Position numbers and translations under genes: made by a program. Below are positions 36,096 through 48,264 of a stretch of DNA of 64,000 bases, piece after piece. Origin of the DNA: Chelonoidis abingdonii (lineage: Eukaryota; Chordata; Testudines; Testudinidae); assembly GCF_003597395.2 (NCBI RefSeq), contig NC_133772.1:139447907-139511906 (forward strand), given 5' to 3'. Under the pieces are notes generated by a model. That model worked only from the letters and a program-made list of their open reading frames with translations. It had not been told where the DNA came from and did no database searches. Numbering within the stretch: position 1 is the first letter of the stretch; every line of letters begins with the position of its first letter.

Positions 36096-37986
36096 TAGTA
36101 CAGAAGCAGCACCACTTTCTGATATTTCTGTCGTCAGTACTATAGAAGGGTGAGGTATGCTATCATCATCACTGCATGGTCCCAAGCAGGCTTTGAAGTA
36201 CACCTTCCTGGTAAGTAAAGTTCAGACCCTACTGGGTGGGTGGGGTGCAGGATTGCTACTCTTCAGCCAGAGACGGATTCCTGTGAGGTGTGTTAGCAGG
36301 GCAGCAGCTCGCTGATTGACACTGCCATGGCTACCTGGCTACCTTGTGCTGCCGTTCATAGCAGCTCGTACACCCAGTCCCACTGGCCACTTGAGCAACA
36401 TGTACAGCTGCTTTGCATCAGCAGAGCAGCATGAAGTATCGAGAGCATGCCAGTGAATGTGGCCCTTCAGGATGCCAGGGATGCCCCCTACACACTGACC
36501 TCGCTCCAGCACGGAAGGGAGGGGCACTATTCTTTTCCCCTTTCCCTTCACACCACAGAGGAACCTGTGTGGGGCCAGGTGTCCAGGAGCGGGGGTGGAG
36601 ATGAGGCTAAGTGAAAAATACACCCTCCATCCCCCAGCTCTCAGACTGAATTAGCTCTTCGCAGTCCCCCTTTGTGCGTTGGGGTTTCTCTCTAGGGGGT
36701 GAAGGTGCTGGGAGCACCTGGAAGTGCAGATTCATCATTGTCATGAATGGATGCAAGAGCCCCAGGGCCAGTGCACAGGCACACAACCATCCCATGGACG
36801 GTACCGGCGTACCCCATAGTGTAGATCATTGGCTCTGCCGGTGGGACGCCCTGCTGCTTTTGGTGAGGAGTACAAACTTCTGCTCAAAGAATCTGAGGGA
36901 AAGTCCCCCAGGAAAGCCCACAAAATTACCCCCTCCTGCCCTCCCTTCCTAGTGGAGGGAGTGCCCCGGCCTTTCCTTTGGTCTCTTCTACCCATCTGTG
37001 AAGCCTTGATGATCGTGACTTCTCTCAAGAACTGGAGGAGCAGATGTGCTCAACAGCCCTCTGACTTGACCTTTGTGCTCACAGATAATATTTGAGTCAG
37101 TTGTGATAGCAGCAGCCACTAGAGTTTGTTGTGTTTCATTCCTACCAAAAACCTGCTTCCGTGGTGAGTCTCCAATGGAGGGAGACCCTCCTTGTGCTCG
37201 GAATCACATCAGCTACCTGAAATGTTCACTGTAAAGAAGTTGGGCTTGTTTTGTTAATTTTCTAGGTTAGCTTCTAACGAGCTGCTTTCCCTTTGATTCC
37301 CTCGGTTGTGATGCACAAAATGAAAATGTGTTAAACTTCCCCATACAGAGACATGGCAGCTGCTGCCGCATCAAGTGAAATGAATTTGTTCTGATAAAAG
37401 ATGGGGAGAGGGAGGAAAGGTGATACTAGAGGTAGGCAGCAGAGTGAAAAAGAGCATTACTTCTCTGTGATGTTTGTGATATTTCATTCCCCTGCTCACT
37501 GAATTAATTCCAGACCATAATTTCAATTTCATTAGCTCTTCACATGACCTCAGTTCGTTATTAGGGCAGCAGCTAGTCATTCATTTCTATAGCACGCTGC
37601 TTATAGGGAATTCTTTGGTCCGTGCTGAGATGGAGCCACAGCTTAACCACGTCAGCGCCAAAGCCACCTGACTCCATGGACTCTGTTTCAGCCACCATTA
37701 GGTTTTAGGGGGGATTTGGCATCAATTTTCATTTTAACAGTAAAAAATGACAGCAGTTTCCCTTGGTCTCTGTTCACAGACTGCACTGCGAAGTGCCGTG
37801 TGGCATAACCTTGCCCTACAATGTGGACGTGGCAGAATTTGCTGAGCTGAGGATGGTTACTCATTGTCTAACACCTTAATTGTTATTTTTAATTTTAAAA
37901 CATTTAACAAAAAGTGACATTTAACCCTAAGAACGAGCCATAGCACAGAAAACGAGAACCACAGAAATGGTGAAGAAGAGTCTTTC
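36096..37986. other. No gene recognised
   Basis: Short ORFs on both strands at 36339-37095 overlap and resemble nothing known. No repeat named. Confidence 0.5.
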
Positions 37987-38065
37987 AGGTAGGGTGACCA
38001 GCAAGTGTGAAAAATTGGGACAGGGGGTGGGGGGTAATAGGAGCCTATATAAGTTTCCCATTGCC
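37987..38065. mobile_element. MITE fragment ('TAGGGTGACCA' family)
   Basis: Begins gtagggtgaccagcaagtgtg and includes ggtaataggagcctatataag. One terminal half of the family also seen at 19590. Confidence 0.7.
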
Positions 38066-38249
38066 GTAGGTGAAGCAAGCACCTTCCGTGAACACTAAGA
38101 GGGAAGAGTATGAAGAACTGTTCATCAGTTAAGAATCTGGATATTCTGACATGTTGTACTTGCAATGTAAATGTGCTTTCTCACAGTGGAGAGTTCCTTC
38201 ATCTCGCTGCTTCCTATAAGAACACATCCTTGTGCCCTTATTTCTATCA
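38066..38249. other. Unassigned spacer
   Basis: Non-coding sequence between the MITE piece and the CR1 cluster. Confidence 0.4.
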
Positions 38250-38445
38250 GCATATCCAGATAACTTGCATCCAAGGGTTTTAACAGAGTGGGCTCGGGAG
38301 CACTGGGATAGTTCCAGAAAACTGGAAGAAAACTGATGTGCTAATATTTTAAAAGAGCAAATGGGATAACTCAGGTAATTATAGTCTGTGAGCCTGACAT
38401 CTATCCTGAGCAAGATTATCAAGTTGCTGATACTCAGTGATTACT
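38250..38445 (+). mobile_element. CR1 fragment (RT start)
   Basis: The phrase tatccagataacttgcatccaagg encodes the PDNLHPRV-like motif. It is joined near 38445 to a different CR1 copy. Confidence 0.65.
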
Positions 38446-39626
38446 CAATGAGGCAGGGAAAACAGTAACAGAAAATGTAGAAATGACTTCTTTGTCTCAG
38501 TTTTCACCAAAGGGGTTAGTAGCAATTGGACAGCTAACATAGTGAATGCCAGTGAAAATGAGGCTAAAATATGGAGGGAGGGGGAACCAAGTTAAAATTA
38601 CTTAGAAAAGTTAGGCATCCTCAAGTCACCAGAACCTGATGAAATACGTCCTAGAATACGCAAGGAGCTGACTAAGGAGATATCTGAGCCATTAGCAATT
38701 ATCTCTGAAAAGTCATGGAAGATGGGAGAGATTACAGAGGACAGGAAAAGGGCAAATATAGTGCCCATCTACACAAAGGGAAATACGGACAACCTAGGAA
38801 ATAACAGACCAGTCAGCTCACCTTCAGCATCCAGAAAAATAATGAAGAAACTAATTAAGCAATCAATTTGCAGATACCTAGAAGATAATAAGGTGATAAG
38901 TAACAGCATGGATTTGTCAAGAACAAATTGTGTCAAACCAACCCGCTAGCTTTCTTGGACAGGGTAACAAGCCTTGTGGATGGGGGGAAGCAGTAGATGT
39001 GATATATCTTGACTTTAGTATGGCTTTTGATACTGTCTCACATAGCCTTCTTATAAAAGAAAAACAAACTACGGAAATACAACCAAACTTCTGTAAGCTG
39101 AGTGCATAACTAGTTGGAAAACCATTCCCAGAGAGTAGTTGTCACTGGTCCATAGTTATGCTGGAAGGGCATAACAAGTAGGTCCCACAGGGATCAGTTC
39201 TGAGTCCAGATATATTCAATATCTTCATCAATGATTTAGATAATAACATACAGAGTACTCTTATAAAATGTGCGGACAATACCAAGTTGGGAGGGGTTGC
39301 AAGTGCTTTGGAGGACAGGACTAAAATTCAAAATGATCTGGACAAACTGGAGAAATGGTCTGAGGTAAATAGGATAAAATTCAATAAGGACTAATGCCAT
39401 ATACTCTACTTAGGTAGGAACAATCAGTTGCACACATACCAAATGGGAAATGACTGCCTAGGAAGGAAAGCTGCAGAAAAGTCTCTCAGGGTCATAGAGA
39501 ATCACAAGCTAAATATCAGTAAACAGCGTAACACTGTTTCAAAAAAAGCAAACATCATTTTGAGATGTATTTGCAGGAATGTTGTAAGCCAGACATAAAA
39601 CATAATTCTTCTGCTCTAGTCCACAC
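38446..39626 (+). mobile_element. CR1 LINE, RT region (left of LTR insertion)
   Basis: In-order CR1 RT phrases: a KSPEPDEI..RIRKELTKEI block near 38640, NIVPIYTKGN near 38755, SRKIMKKLI near 38845, ILTLV-type YLDFS near 39005, a GPILF..NIFIND block near 39215, then the DHKLNIS block near 39505. Broken by stops. Continues at 40130 after a solo LTR. Confidence 0.85.
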
Positions 39627-40129
39627 TGTCATGGAATGTGGGGGAGACAAGGCTCTGCACCCCCGGCTTCCTGCAGTTCACCATGACTCTCAGCCAGCCA
39701 GTAAAACAGAAGGTTTATTTAGACGACAGGAACAGTCCAAGACAGGTCTTGCCAGTACAGACAACAAGACCCCCTTTAGTTAGGTCCATCTGGGGCCCCA
39801 GGGAGGCCACAGCCCCATTGGGAAGCCCAAGCCCCGTTGGGGCACCCCTCTCCATTTCCCAGCCAGCTCCAAACTGAAACTCTCTCCAGCCGACTCCTTT
39901 CTGGCCTTCCCCCGGCTACTCTCCCAGCCTTTGTGTCCTTTGTCCAGTTTCCTGGGCAGAGGTGTTACCTGGCCTCCAACCTCCCTCCTGGGTTCTCAGG
40001 TTACCTGCTCATGTATCCTCCCTTCCCCAAGGCAGGCCATCCCAGCAAAACTCCCCTGCAACGTTCCAAGGTCAATACTCCCCACTCAGCATTCACATAA
40101 CACAGCAAGAACATTCCCACTTCCTCACA
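39627..40129 (-). mobile_element. Solo LTR, about 503 bp
   Basis: Starts TG and ends CA. It is flanked by CACAC (39622-39626) and CACGC (40130-40134), a 5-bp target duplication with one change. The flanking CR1 resumes exactly after it. On the minus strand an AATAAA signal lies at 39714-39719, about 90 bp before the element's 3' end in that orientation. No internal region or coding sequence remains, so this is a recombination remnant of an ERV- or gypsy-type element. Confidence 0.75.
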
Positions 40130-40655
40130 CACGCTGTCATTAGGTGTCAGCTGTAGTACTGTGTCCAGTTCTGGGTGCCACATTTCAGGAAAGATGTGGA
40201 AAAATTGGAGAAAGTCCAGAGAAGAGCAACACAAATGATTAAAGGTCAAGAAAACATGACCTATGAGGGAAGATTAAAAATATTTGGTTTGCTTAGTCTG
40301 AAGAAGAGAAGGCTGAGAGGGGCCATGATAACAGTTTTCAAGTACATAAAAGGTTGTTACAAGGAGGAGGGAGAAAAACTGTTCTTCTTAACCCTCAGGA
40401 TACGACAAGAAACAATGGGCTTAAATTGGGGTTCAGTTTAGGTTGGACGTTAGGAAACTATCAGGGTGGTTAAACCCTGGAATAAGTTGCCTAGGGAGGT
40501 TGTGGAATCTCAATCATTATAGATTTTTAAGAGCAGGTTGGACAAATACTTGTCAGGGATGGTCTAGATAATATTTAATCCTGCCATGAATGCAGGAGAC
40601 TGGACTAGATGACCTCTTCAGGTCCCCTTCAGTCCTATTTTTCTATGACTCTATA
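40130..40655 (+). mobile_element. CR1 LINE, 3' region (right of LTR insertion)
   Basis: Continues with FRKDVEKLEKVQRRATQM near 40185, the LFGLLSLKKRRLRGAM block near 40290, and the 3' UTR ending ggactagatgacctcttcaggtcccc, then ctatgactctata at about 40655. Confidence 0.9.
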
Positions 40656-41273
40656 AAGAACTCAATAAAAATGAATGGAGGGTAATATAATCAAGACCAA
40701 TCAATATGTGTTTGTGGAAAGTGGATCCTGTCTAAATAACTTGATATCTCTTTTTGGTGAAATTACAAGTTTGGCTGACAAAGGTAATAGTGTTGATGTA
40801 ACAGACACAGACATTTGTTAGACATTGGATTTTGTACTGCATGGAATTTTGATTAAAAAAACCCTAGAATGACATAAAATTAACATGACACACATTAAAT
40901 GGATACAACCTGGCTAACTGATTGGTCTTAAAATGTAGTTATAAATGGGGAATCATCATGAAGCAGGGATATGTTACTATTTATCATTTTTATCAGTGAC
41001 CTGAGAGAAAACATGAAATCACAACTGATAGAATTTTCAGATGACATAAAAATTGAGGGACTGGTAAAGAGGACGGGTTCCTGATACAGAGCTCTCTGGA
41101 TCATTTTGTAAGCTGGGCACAGTAAACGATATGCATTTTAATGGGTAGATGTAAATGCATACATATGGTATAAAGAAGGTAGGCCATACTTAGGGGATGA
41201 GAGACTCTATCTTGGGAAGCAGTGACTTTGAAAAAGATTTGGGAGTTGTGGTGGATAATCAACTGAAAATGAG
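40656..41273 (+). mobile_element. CR1 copy 'a', left part
   Basis: RT segment of another CR1 subfamily (GFVESGSCLNN-like near 40705, LGVVVDNQLK near 41250). It breaks at about 41273 and resumes at 43698, so a later CR1 inserted into it. Confidence 0.75.
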
Positions 41274-42076
41274 GAAAACAGAAAGGAACATAACTCTGGA
41301 AAGTCAAATAAAAATATACATAGAGAGACCAAAGAAGAACTGAAGAGCATCTAGCAAAGATGCAAAAATAAACGGGTGGTGTTTGTTTTTGTTTTTGTTT
41401 TTTGCTGTCAGAAGGATGAAGCCTTCCAAACAATCAATGGCGCTGGTAGACAGTAGAGGTGTTAAAGGAAGACAAGGCCATTGAAGAGAAGCTCAATGAA
41501 TTTTTTGCATTGGTCTTCACTGCAGAAGATGTGAGGGAAATTCCCACACCTGAGCCTTTCATTTTTAGATGACAGAACTGAGATACAGTCCCAAATTGAG
41601 GTTGATAGAAGAGGTTTGGGAACAGTTTGATAAATTAAACTGTAATATGTCACCAGGACCAGATGGTATTCATCCAAGAGTTCTGAAGGAACTCAGATAT
41701 GAAATTGCAGAACTGTTAACTGTAGTATCTAACATATCATTTAAATCAGCTTCTCTACCAGATGACTGGAGGATAGCTAATGTCACCACATTTTTTAAAA
41801 AGCTCCAGAGGTGATCCAGACAATTACAGGCTGTAACAGGCAAATAGATTAAAACTACAGAAATGAACAGAATTATCAGACAAATAGATGAACATGATTT
41901 GTTGCAGAAGAGTCAATACAGCCTTTGTAAAGGGAAATAATGCCTCTCCAATCTACTAGAATTCTTTGAGGGTGTGAAAAACATGTGAACAAGGGTGATC
42001 CAGTGGATATAGTTTCTTGGATGTTCAGAAAGCCTCAGACAAGGTATTTCACCAAAGGCAGTTAAACAAAGAAGGC

Positions 42077-42411
42077 CAGGCATTGGCAACTTTCTGCACA
42101 AAACCCATCTGGGTAATCCGCTGGAGGGCCGTGAGCCGTTTTGTGACGGTCTGCAGGCTTGGCCCCTGGCAGCTCCCAGAGCCCACAGTTCACCATTTCC
42201 AGCAAATGGGAGCTGCGGGAAGTGGTGGCCAGCATGTCTCTGCGGCCTGGCATTTACTGCAGCTCCCATTAACCAGGAATGGCGAGCTGCAGCCACTGGG
42301 AGCTGTGGGGGGAGGGGAGCATGCCTGTGGATGGTCAACGTAAACAAAATGTCTTGCGACCTGCCAGTGGATTACCCTGTTGGGCCATGTGCCCAAGGTT
42401 GCCAACCCCTG
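42077..42411. mobile_element. Palindromic hAT MITE
   Basis: Ends CAGGCATTGGCAAC and (reverse) CAGGGGTTGGCAACC are inverted. The interior is also palindromic, with ctggcagctccc and gggagctgcgg words mirrored. Flanking 8-mers aagaaggc (42069-42076) and gagtaggc (42412-42419) agree at 6 of 8 positions, as expected for an old hAT 8-bp target duplication. Non-coding and CpG-depleted. Confidence 0.8.
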
Positions 42412-43447
42412 GAGTAGGCAGTCATGGGATAAGAGGGAAGGTCCTCTCATGGATCAGTAACTGATTAAAACACAGGACACAAGAAACTGGAATAAACGAT
42501 CAGTAAGAGAAGGATTCGCCAAGGATCTGTACTGGGACCTGTGGTGTTCAATTTATTCATACATTATCTGGAAAAGAAGATAATGAGGTGGCATAGTTTT
42601 TAGACTGTGCAAAATTTCTCAAGATAACTAAGTCCATTACTGACGGCAAAGAGTTACAAAGGGATCTGACAAAACTAGGTGACTGGGCAACAAAATGGCA
42701 GATGAAATTCAATTTTAATAAGTGCAAAGTAACGCATATTGGAAAAAAGTTCCTATTATACACACACCGTGTAGGGATATAAGTTAGCCACTGCCACTGA
42801 AGAAAAAGATCTTGGAGTCATCATGGATAGTTAGAAAATATCTGTTCAATGTGCAGTGGGAATCAAAAAAGCTAACGATGTTAGGAACTATTAGGAAAGA
42901 GATAAATGATAAGACAGAAAATATCATAATGCAATTATGTAAATCCATGGTACGCCCACTTCTTTAATACTGCATGCAAATTTGGTCACTCCGTCTCAGA
43001 AAAGATATTTTAGAAATGGAAAAAATACAGAGAAGGGCAACAGAAATGATTAGGGGGATGGAACAGCTTCAGTAGGAAGAAAGATTAGAGAGAATGGGTC
43101 TCTGCCGTCTTAGAAAAGAGACAACTAAGGTGGGATATGTTAGTGTTCTATAAAATCATGAATGGTGTGAACAAAGTGAATAAGGAAGTGTTATTTATTC
43201 TTTCACATAACACAAAAACAAGAGGCAGCAGTTTTAAAACTAACATGAGGAAGTATTTCTTCACACAACACACAGTCAAACTGTGGAACTCGTCATGGGA
43301 TGTCATGAAGGCCAAAAATATAACTAGATTCAAAAAAGAATTAGGTAAATTCATGGACGATAGGTCCATCAGTGTCTATTAGCCATGCTCTGGGGATTCT
43401 AAGCCTCTCATTGCCGAAAGCTGAAACTGGATGATGGGTTGGATCAC

Positions 43448-43585
43448 ACAATAAATTGCAGCAAAGAGTCCTGTGGCACCTCATAGACTAACAGGCGTAC
43501 TGACAGTCTATAAGGTGCCACAAGACTCTTTGCTGCTTTTACAGATCCAGACTAACATGGCTACCCCTTGGATACAATAAATTGC
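43448..43585. mobile_element. Folded PLE mini-insertion with 12-bp target duplication
   Basis: acaataaattgc occurs at 43448-43459 and again at 43574-43585. Between them lies an inverted pair: agcaaagagtcctgtggcac and its mirror gtgccacaagactctttgct, followed by agactaacatggcta. These are PLE pseudo-LTR words also present at 21269-21330. No hammerhead core and no protein remnant. Confidence 0.75.
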
Positions 43586-43697
43586 CCTGCTCTGTTCACT
43601 CTCTCTGAAGCACCTGGCAGAGGCCACTGTTGGAAGACAGGATACTGGGCTAGGTGGAGCTTTGGTCTGACTCAGTATGGGCGTTCTTATGTTCTTA

Positions 43698-44005
43698 TGA
43701 GCTCTTAGTGTGACACTGGGGTCAAAAGAACGAATGCAGTTCTGGGATGCATAAACGAGGGAATCTCAAGTAGGAGTAGACAGGTTGTTTTATTTCTGTA
43801 TTTGGCACTGGTGTGACCACTTCTGGAATCCTGTGACCAGCTCTGATGTTCACAACTCAAGAAGGATGTTGATAAAATGGAGTGGGTTTAGAAAAGCACC
43901 ATGAGAATGATTAAAGTATGAGGAAAACATGCCTTGTAGTGATGATTCAAAGAGTTCCACCTATTTAACTTAACAAAGAGAAAGGTAATAGGTGACTTGA
44001 CTGAA
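43698..44005 (+). mobile_element. CR1 copy 'a', right part
   Basis: Resumes with gtgtgacactggggtcaaaagaa, the direct continuation of the phrase broken at 41273, then a KKDVDKME-type segment near 43870. The two ends fit as one CR1 read through copy 'b'. Confidence 0.7.
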
Positions 44006-44860
44006 GTCAATAAATGGAAAGTAATGCACTTTGGAAAACATCATCCCAAGTATATATATATAAAATGCTGGGGTCTAAATTAACTGTTACCACTCAAGAA
44101 AAAAATCTTGGAGTCATTGTGGATAATTCTCTGAAAACATCCACTCAATGTGCAGCGGCAGTCAAAAAAGTGAGCAATGTTAGGAATCATTAAGAAAGAC
44201 ATAGAGAATAAGAAGAAAATATCATATTGCCTCTATATAAATCCATGGTACGCCCACATCTTGAATACTGAGTGCAGATGTAGTCACCCCATCTAAAAAA
44301 AAAGTAATTTGGATTTTGAAGAGGTTCGGAAAAGAGCAGCAAAAATTATTAGGGGTATGGAACGACTGCTGTATGAGGAGAGATTAATAAGACTGGGACT
44401 TTTCATCTTGGAAAAGAGACGACTCAGGGGAGAATAGGACTGAAGTCTATAAAATCATGACTGGTGTGGAGAAAGTTAATAAAGAAATACTATTTACTCC
44501 TTCTTGTAACTCAAGAACTAGGGGCCACCAAATGAAATGAATAGGCAGCAGGTTTAAAACAGAAGGATGTATTTTTTTCACACAACGCACAGTCAACCTG
44601 TGGAACTCCTTGCCAGAGGATGTAGTGAAGGTCAAGACTATAACAAAGTTCCAAAAAGAGCTAGATAAGTTAATGGAGGATAGGTCCATCAATGGCTATT
44701 AGCGAGGCTGGGCAGGGATGGTGTCCCTAGCCTCTGTTTGCCAGAAGCTGGGAATGGGCGACAGCGGGTAGATCACTTGATGATTCCCTGTTCTGTTCAT
44801 TCCCTCTGGGGCACCTGGCATTGGCCACTGTTGGAAAACTAGGCTAGATGGGCCTTTGGA
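44006..44860 (+). mobile_element. CR1 copy 'c', 3' half
   Basis: Same subfamily as copy 'b': STQCAAAVKKVSNVRNH near 44140, LEKRRLRGE near 44410, and 3' UTR to aaactaggctagatgggcc. It is cut near 44860 by the start of another CR1 piece. Confidence 0.8.
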
Positions 44861-45598
44861 ACTGGAGAAGGGCAACATATTTAAAAAGGGAACAAAGACA
44901 AACATGGGGGATTAAAGACCAGTCAATCTAAATTTCATACCTGGAAAGATAATGGAATAAATGATTAAACAATCAATTGTAAGCTGCTAGAGGATAAGAG
45001 GATTGCAAGGAATAGCCAGCATGAATTTGTCAAGAACAAATTATGCCAAACCAACTTAATTTCCTTTTTTGGCAGGGTACTGACCTAGTGAATAGGAGCA
45101 AAGCAGTAGATGAGAGGTATCCTAATTTTAATAAGGGTTTGGACACAATCCCACCAGACGTTCTTAGGAGCAAGCTAGGTAAATGTCATCTAGATGAAAT
45201 TTCTATAAAGGACTGTACACCTGGTTGAAAGCCCCTCCTCAAAGAGTAGTTAGCAGTGGTTTGCTGTCAAGCTGGAAGACATATCTCATGGGGCCCCAAC
45301 GGTCAGTCTGCAGTGCAGTAATGGTCTTCATTTTTCAGTAATGGCTGGATAATGGAGTGGAGAGGATGCTTATATTATTGCTGGATGACTCCAAAGTGGG
45401 AGAGGTTGCAAACAATTTGGAGGACAGGATTAGAACTAAAAGCAATCTTGAAAAAAAGAGAATTGGTCGAAACCAAGATGAAATTCAATAAAGACAAGTC
45501 CAAAGTACTGCACTTAGGAAGGAACAATTAAATGCACAACTATAAAATGGAAGGTAATTGTCCCACCCTACTTTGCTTTGATGAGGTCTCAGCTGGAG
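44861..45598 (+). mobile_element. CR1 copy 'd', central part
   Basis: RT phrases NSQHEFVKNKLCQTNLISFF near 45010-45070 and the KLGKCHLDE-type segment near 45175, ending near 45598 with gatgaggtctcagctggagt. Truncated by the adjoining GC-rich segment. Confidence 0.75.
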
Positions 45599-45739
45599 TC
45601 ATGGCCATCCCTAGGGGGATGCAGGGCCCAGGACATAGGAGCCAAGTTTCTAACCTGCTGGAGGTGCTCCCGCCTGGCTCTGCCCAGGCCCTGCCCCCAC
45701 TCCACCCCTTCCCCAAGGCCCCACCTCTACCCACCTAAT
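45599..45739. other. GC-rich segment between CR1 and hAT remnant
   Basis: C-rich sequence (cctgcccccactccacccc). Likely part of a repeat, not identified. Confidence 0.4.
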
Positions 45740-46362
45740 ATAAAGTGTACAGTACGCATTTTATATTATTCTTTTTGTTACAAATATTTGCACTGTAAAA
45801 AGATAATGAAAAGAAATAGTATTTTTTCCATTCGCCTCATACAAGTACAGTAGTGCAATCTCTTTATCGTGAAAGTGCAACTTACAAATGTAGATTTTTT
45901 TCCCACATAATTGCACTCGAACAAAACTTTAGAACCTACAAGTCCACTCAGTCCTACTTGTTCAGCCGATTGCTAAGATAAACGCATTTGTTTACATGTA
46001 CAGGAGATAATGGTGCCTGCTTCTTATTTACAATGTCACCTGAAAGTGAGAGCAGGCATTCACATGGCTTTCTTGCAGCTGGTGTTGGAAGGGATTTATG
46101 TGCTAAACATTTTTATGTGCCTTCATGCTTTGACTTGCTTCAGCTAATCTTTTTTCCAGTGCAAATATTTATAATAACAATAATAATATAAAGTGAGCAC
46201 TGTGCACTTTCTATTCTGTGTTGTAACTAAAATGTGAAATCAACATTCTTTAAAATGTAGAAAAACAGGCAAAATATTTATAATGAATTTAAATTGGTAA
46301 CCAATTATTCTTGAACAACATGATTAAAGTTGCAATTGATCACAACTATTTTTTTTTAATCT
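45740..46362 (-). mobile_element. Fold-back hAT transposon remnant
   Basis: Words such as cagtgcaaatatttgta and ataatataaagtg.gcactgt.cactt occur near the right end in + orientation and near the left end in reverse, so the outer arms (about 45740-45800 and 46155-46230) are inverted copies of the element's 3' region. Between them on the minus strand lies a transposase C-terminal fragment. The rest of the transposase is gone. Confidence 0.7.
45950..46085 (-). pseudogene. hAT transposase C-terminal dimerisation fragment
   Basis: The minus-strand frame shows a CE-C-LLSLSGDIVNKK motif followed by LSPVHVNK and LSNRLNK. This is the hATC block (CERLFS..GDIV..KR..LSP..V) near the end of hAT transposases. 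About 45 residues survive, with a stop after it. Domesticated hAT genes (ZBED-like) share the block, but the flanks show a plain transposon remnant. Confidence 0.7.
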
Positions 46363-48264
46363 ATGAACTTGGCAGAAGACAGTGCATTGGCTATTTGGAA
46401 CTCTTACATCCAGCGAATTAAAAGGCAAACCAGTGACTACTGGTTTATTTTGTTGGGCTTCTTCTGAGGAGGGCTTTTCTATAAGACAGTGTAAATGTGA
46501 CCGCAGTTCAGTTTTTAATACACAGATTGAATGCCTTGAAGTATCAGATGTCATAGTGAAGCTGATTTTTAAAAACCCATTTCATTTGCATGGCCTCTTT
46601 ATTGGAATTACAAATCTCAGTTCAGAAATATGAGATTCTCAAACCTTTTGTGTGCCTGCCAATTTGAGTGTAAATGAAAGCAGTGCATCTCCTTTCCTTA
46701 GGAGAACGTTGTTTTTTAAATGTATTGTTTACAAAGCGGCTAGCAGCAGTAAAGCTGTGATTTGCTATGACCCATGAGCTCTTTTCTGAAATAGTTCTTG
46801 TGCTTTGCAGTGATGCTGCATCTGTGAGTTATCTGTGACAACCAGGGGCATGAGGAGGATCAGAAGTGAAGAGGAGAGAAACAAACTGGAGAGTGTGTAT
46901 CAGAGTTTACAGCTGCCTTGCTTGGGGACCTGGGCCAAGCCTGTTCAGTTTTTGGTACAGAAGGTTCGGCTCTGAGTCAGGTTCATGCGTTTACTCCCCC
47001 ATAGCTCATCTGAGCCATCACTTCAGACACCATTTGGAAAGCCCCTCTTCCTCATCATTACTAGAAAATTCCTGTTAGAAAATCCTCTGCTTTCTTTCAG
47101 CAAGCTGAAGGTTTGTGCTTCCATTCCTACAGCCAAGAAATGATGCCATGGGCAGAGCAAGCTAGTCACAGGGTCCTGGCTGTGATGGTTGCCTGGCAAA
47201 GATATGTGTTTTAGCTGAACAAAGCAAAGATCTCTTGTTATACATCAGCAAATCTTTGCAGTATCTACAGACTGTGAAACATGGGCATGGAATTGTGTAA
47301 ATATTCGGTTTCATTTCAAGCTTTGCTTACATTTATATTACAGTGTAGGATATTTTTAAAGCAATCATTATGAATCCTCCAGGACAATATTGCAGATGCA
47401 ATAGCTCAGTGAGCTATGAAGAGCCTTGAGGAGTCCACAGGGACCCGCTTTTCAGCAGCCTTCCTAGTCTGAAGAGACTCCAGTGGTAGAACCCGACATC
47501 CTGGCTTCCAACTCTTTATTAATTGGATAGACAAGTGAGGGTGTTGCCAAGGGGTCAGTGCATGTTCTGCATCTCCCTCGGGGCCCAGTTCTCAGAAGAT
47601 GTGATTGTGTTACAGCCCAGCTACAGAGCCTGATGCCTGCTTTCAGAGCTGCAGGTCTCTGGCTCAGTCTCAGGTGTTAGACATGAGGGGGTTATAACAA
47701 AGCAAAAGGCACGTGCTGGATACATATAATCCTTGTGCTGGAGTCGCCAACTGAAACTTCTTTCATGTTATTTCCCAATGGTCACTTCTTGGCTAGATCG
47801 TCCTGCTATGCTGTGCCCAGAGGCTGGGGCTGTGCCTAGCTGGACCATTCCAGGAGCAGAGCGAAGACTCAATTCCTCTTGGTGGGGAGGGGAGTAAGTT
47901 ACTACACTGCTTTGGTGCTGCACACCCGGCCAGCATACTGCCCCCTCTGCCTAACCAGCTCTGCCCATGTCCTGAGTCTAGCGTGGCTACCTCTGCACAG
48001 TCACAGGCTCTGGACATCCCACCTCTGTTGTAAAACCAAACAGTGGAAGGACATTTAGGAGAGAGGGCAGTGTGCTCCTCCCTCACCTCCTGCCATGCCA
48101 GGAGTTCCCCCAAAGAAATGTGATCAGCTGAGAGCACCCCCAAGGCACAGCTCACTTCCTACTTCATAGCTGTTCAGCCCTGTCAGAGCTCTGCAGGGAA
48201 ATATTTGCTCTGCACTCTGATAGACTTGGTGGGATCTTTAAAAATGCTTAGCAGTAGCTAACTC
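46363..48264. other. No gene recognised
   Basis: Holds an 83-codon + strand ORF at 46382-46633 that I do not recognise and that has a mirror ORF on the other strand. Otherwise featureless. Confidence 0.5.

Larger units (their letters stand above)
41274..43697 (+). mobile_element. CR1 copy 'b', inserted in copy 'a'
   Basis: Includes NCNMSPGPDGIHPRVLKEL near 41635 and SLPDDWRIANV near 41755, with RT continuing in broken frames to the TKMIRGMEQ-type segment near 43050 and a TQHTVKLWNSS block near 43260. The 3' end is ggatactgggctaggtgg and a gttcttatgttcttatg tail at 43697. It contains a hAT MITE (42077) and a PLE mini-insertion (43460). Confidence 0.8.

Noticed and set aside
45950..46085. Domesticated ZBED-like gene
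   Set aside because: Only about 45 residues of the dimerisation block remain, followed by a stop and flanked by transposon ends.
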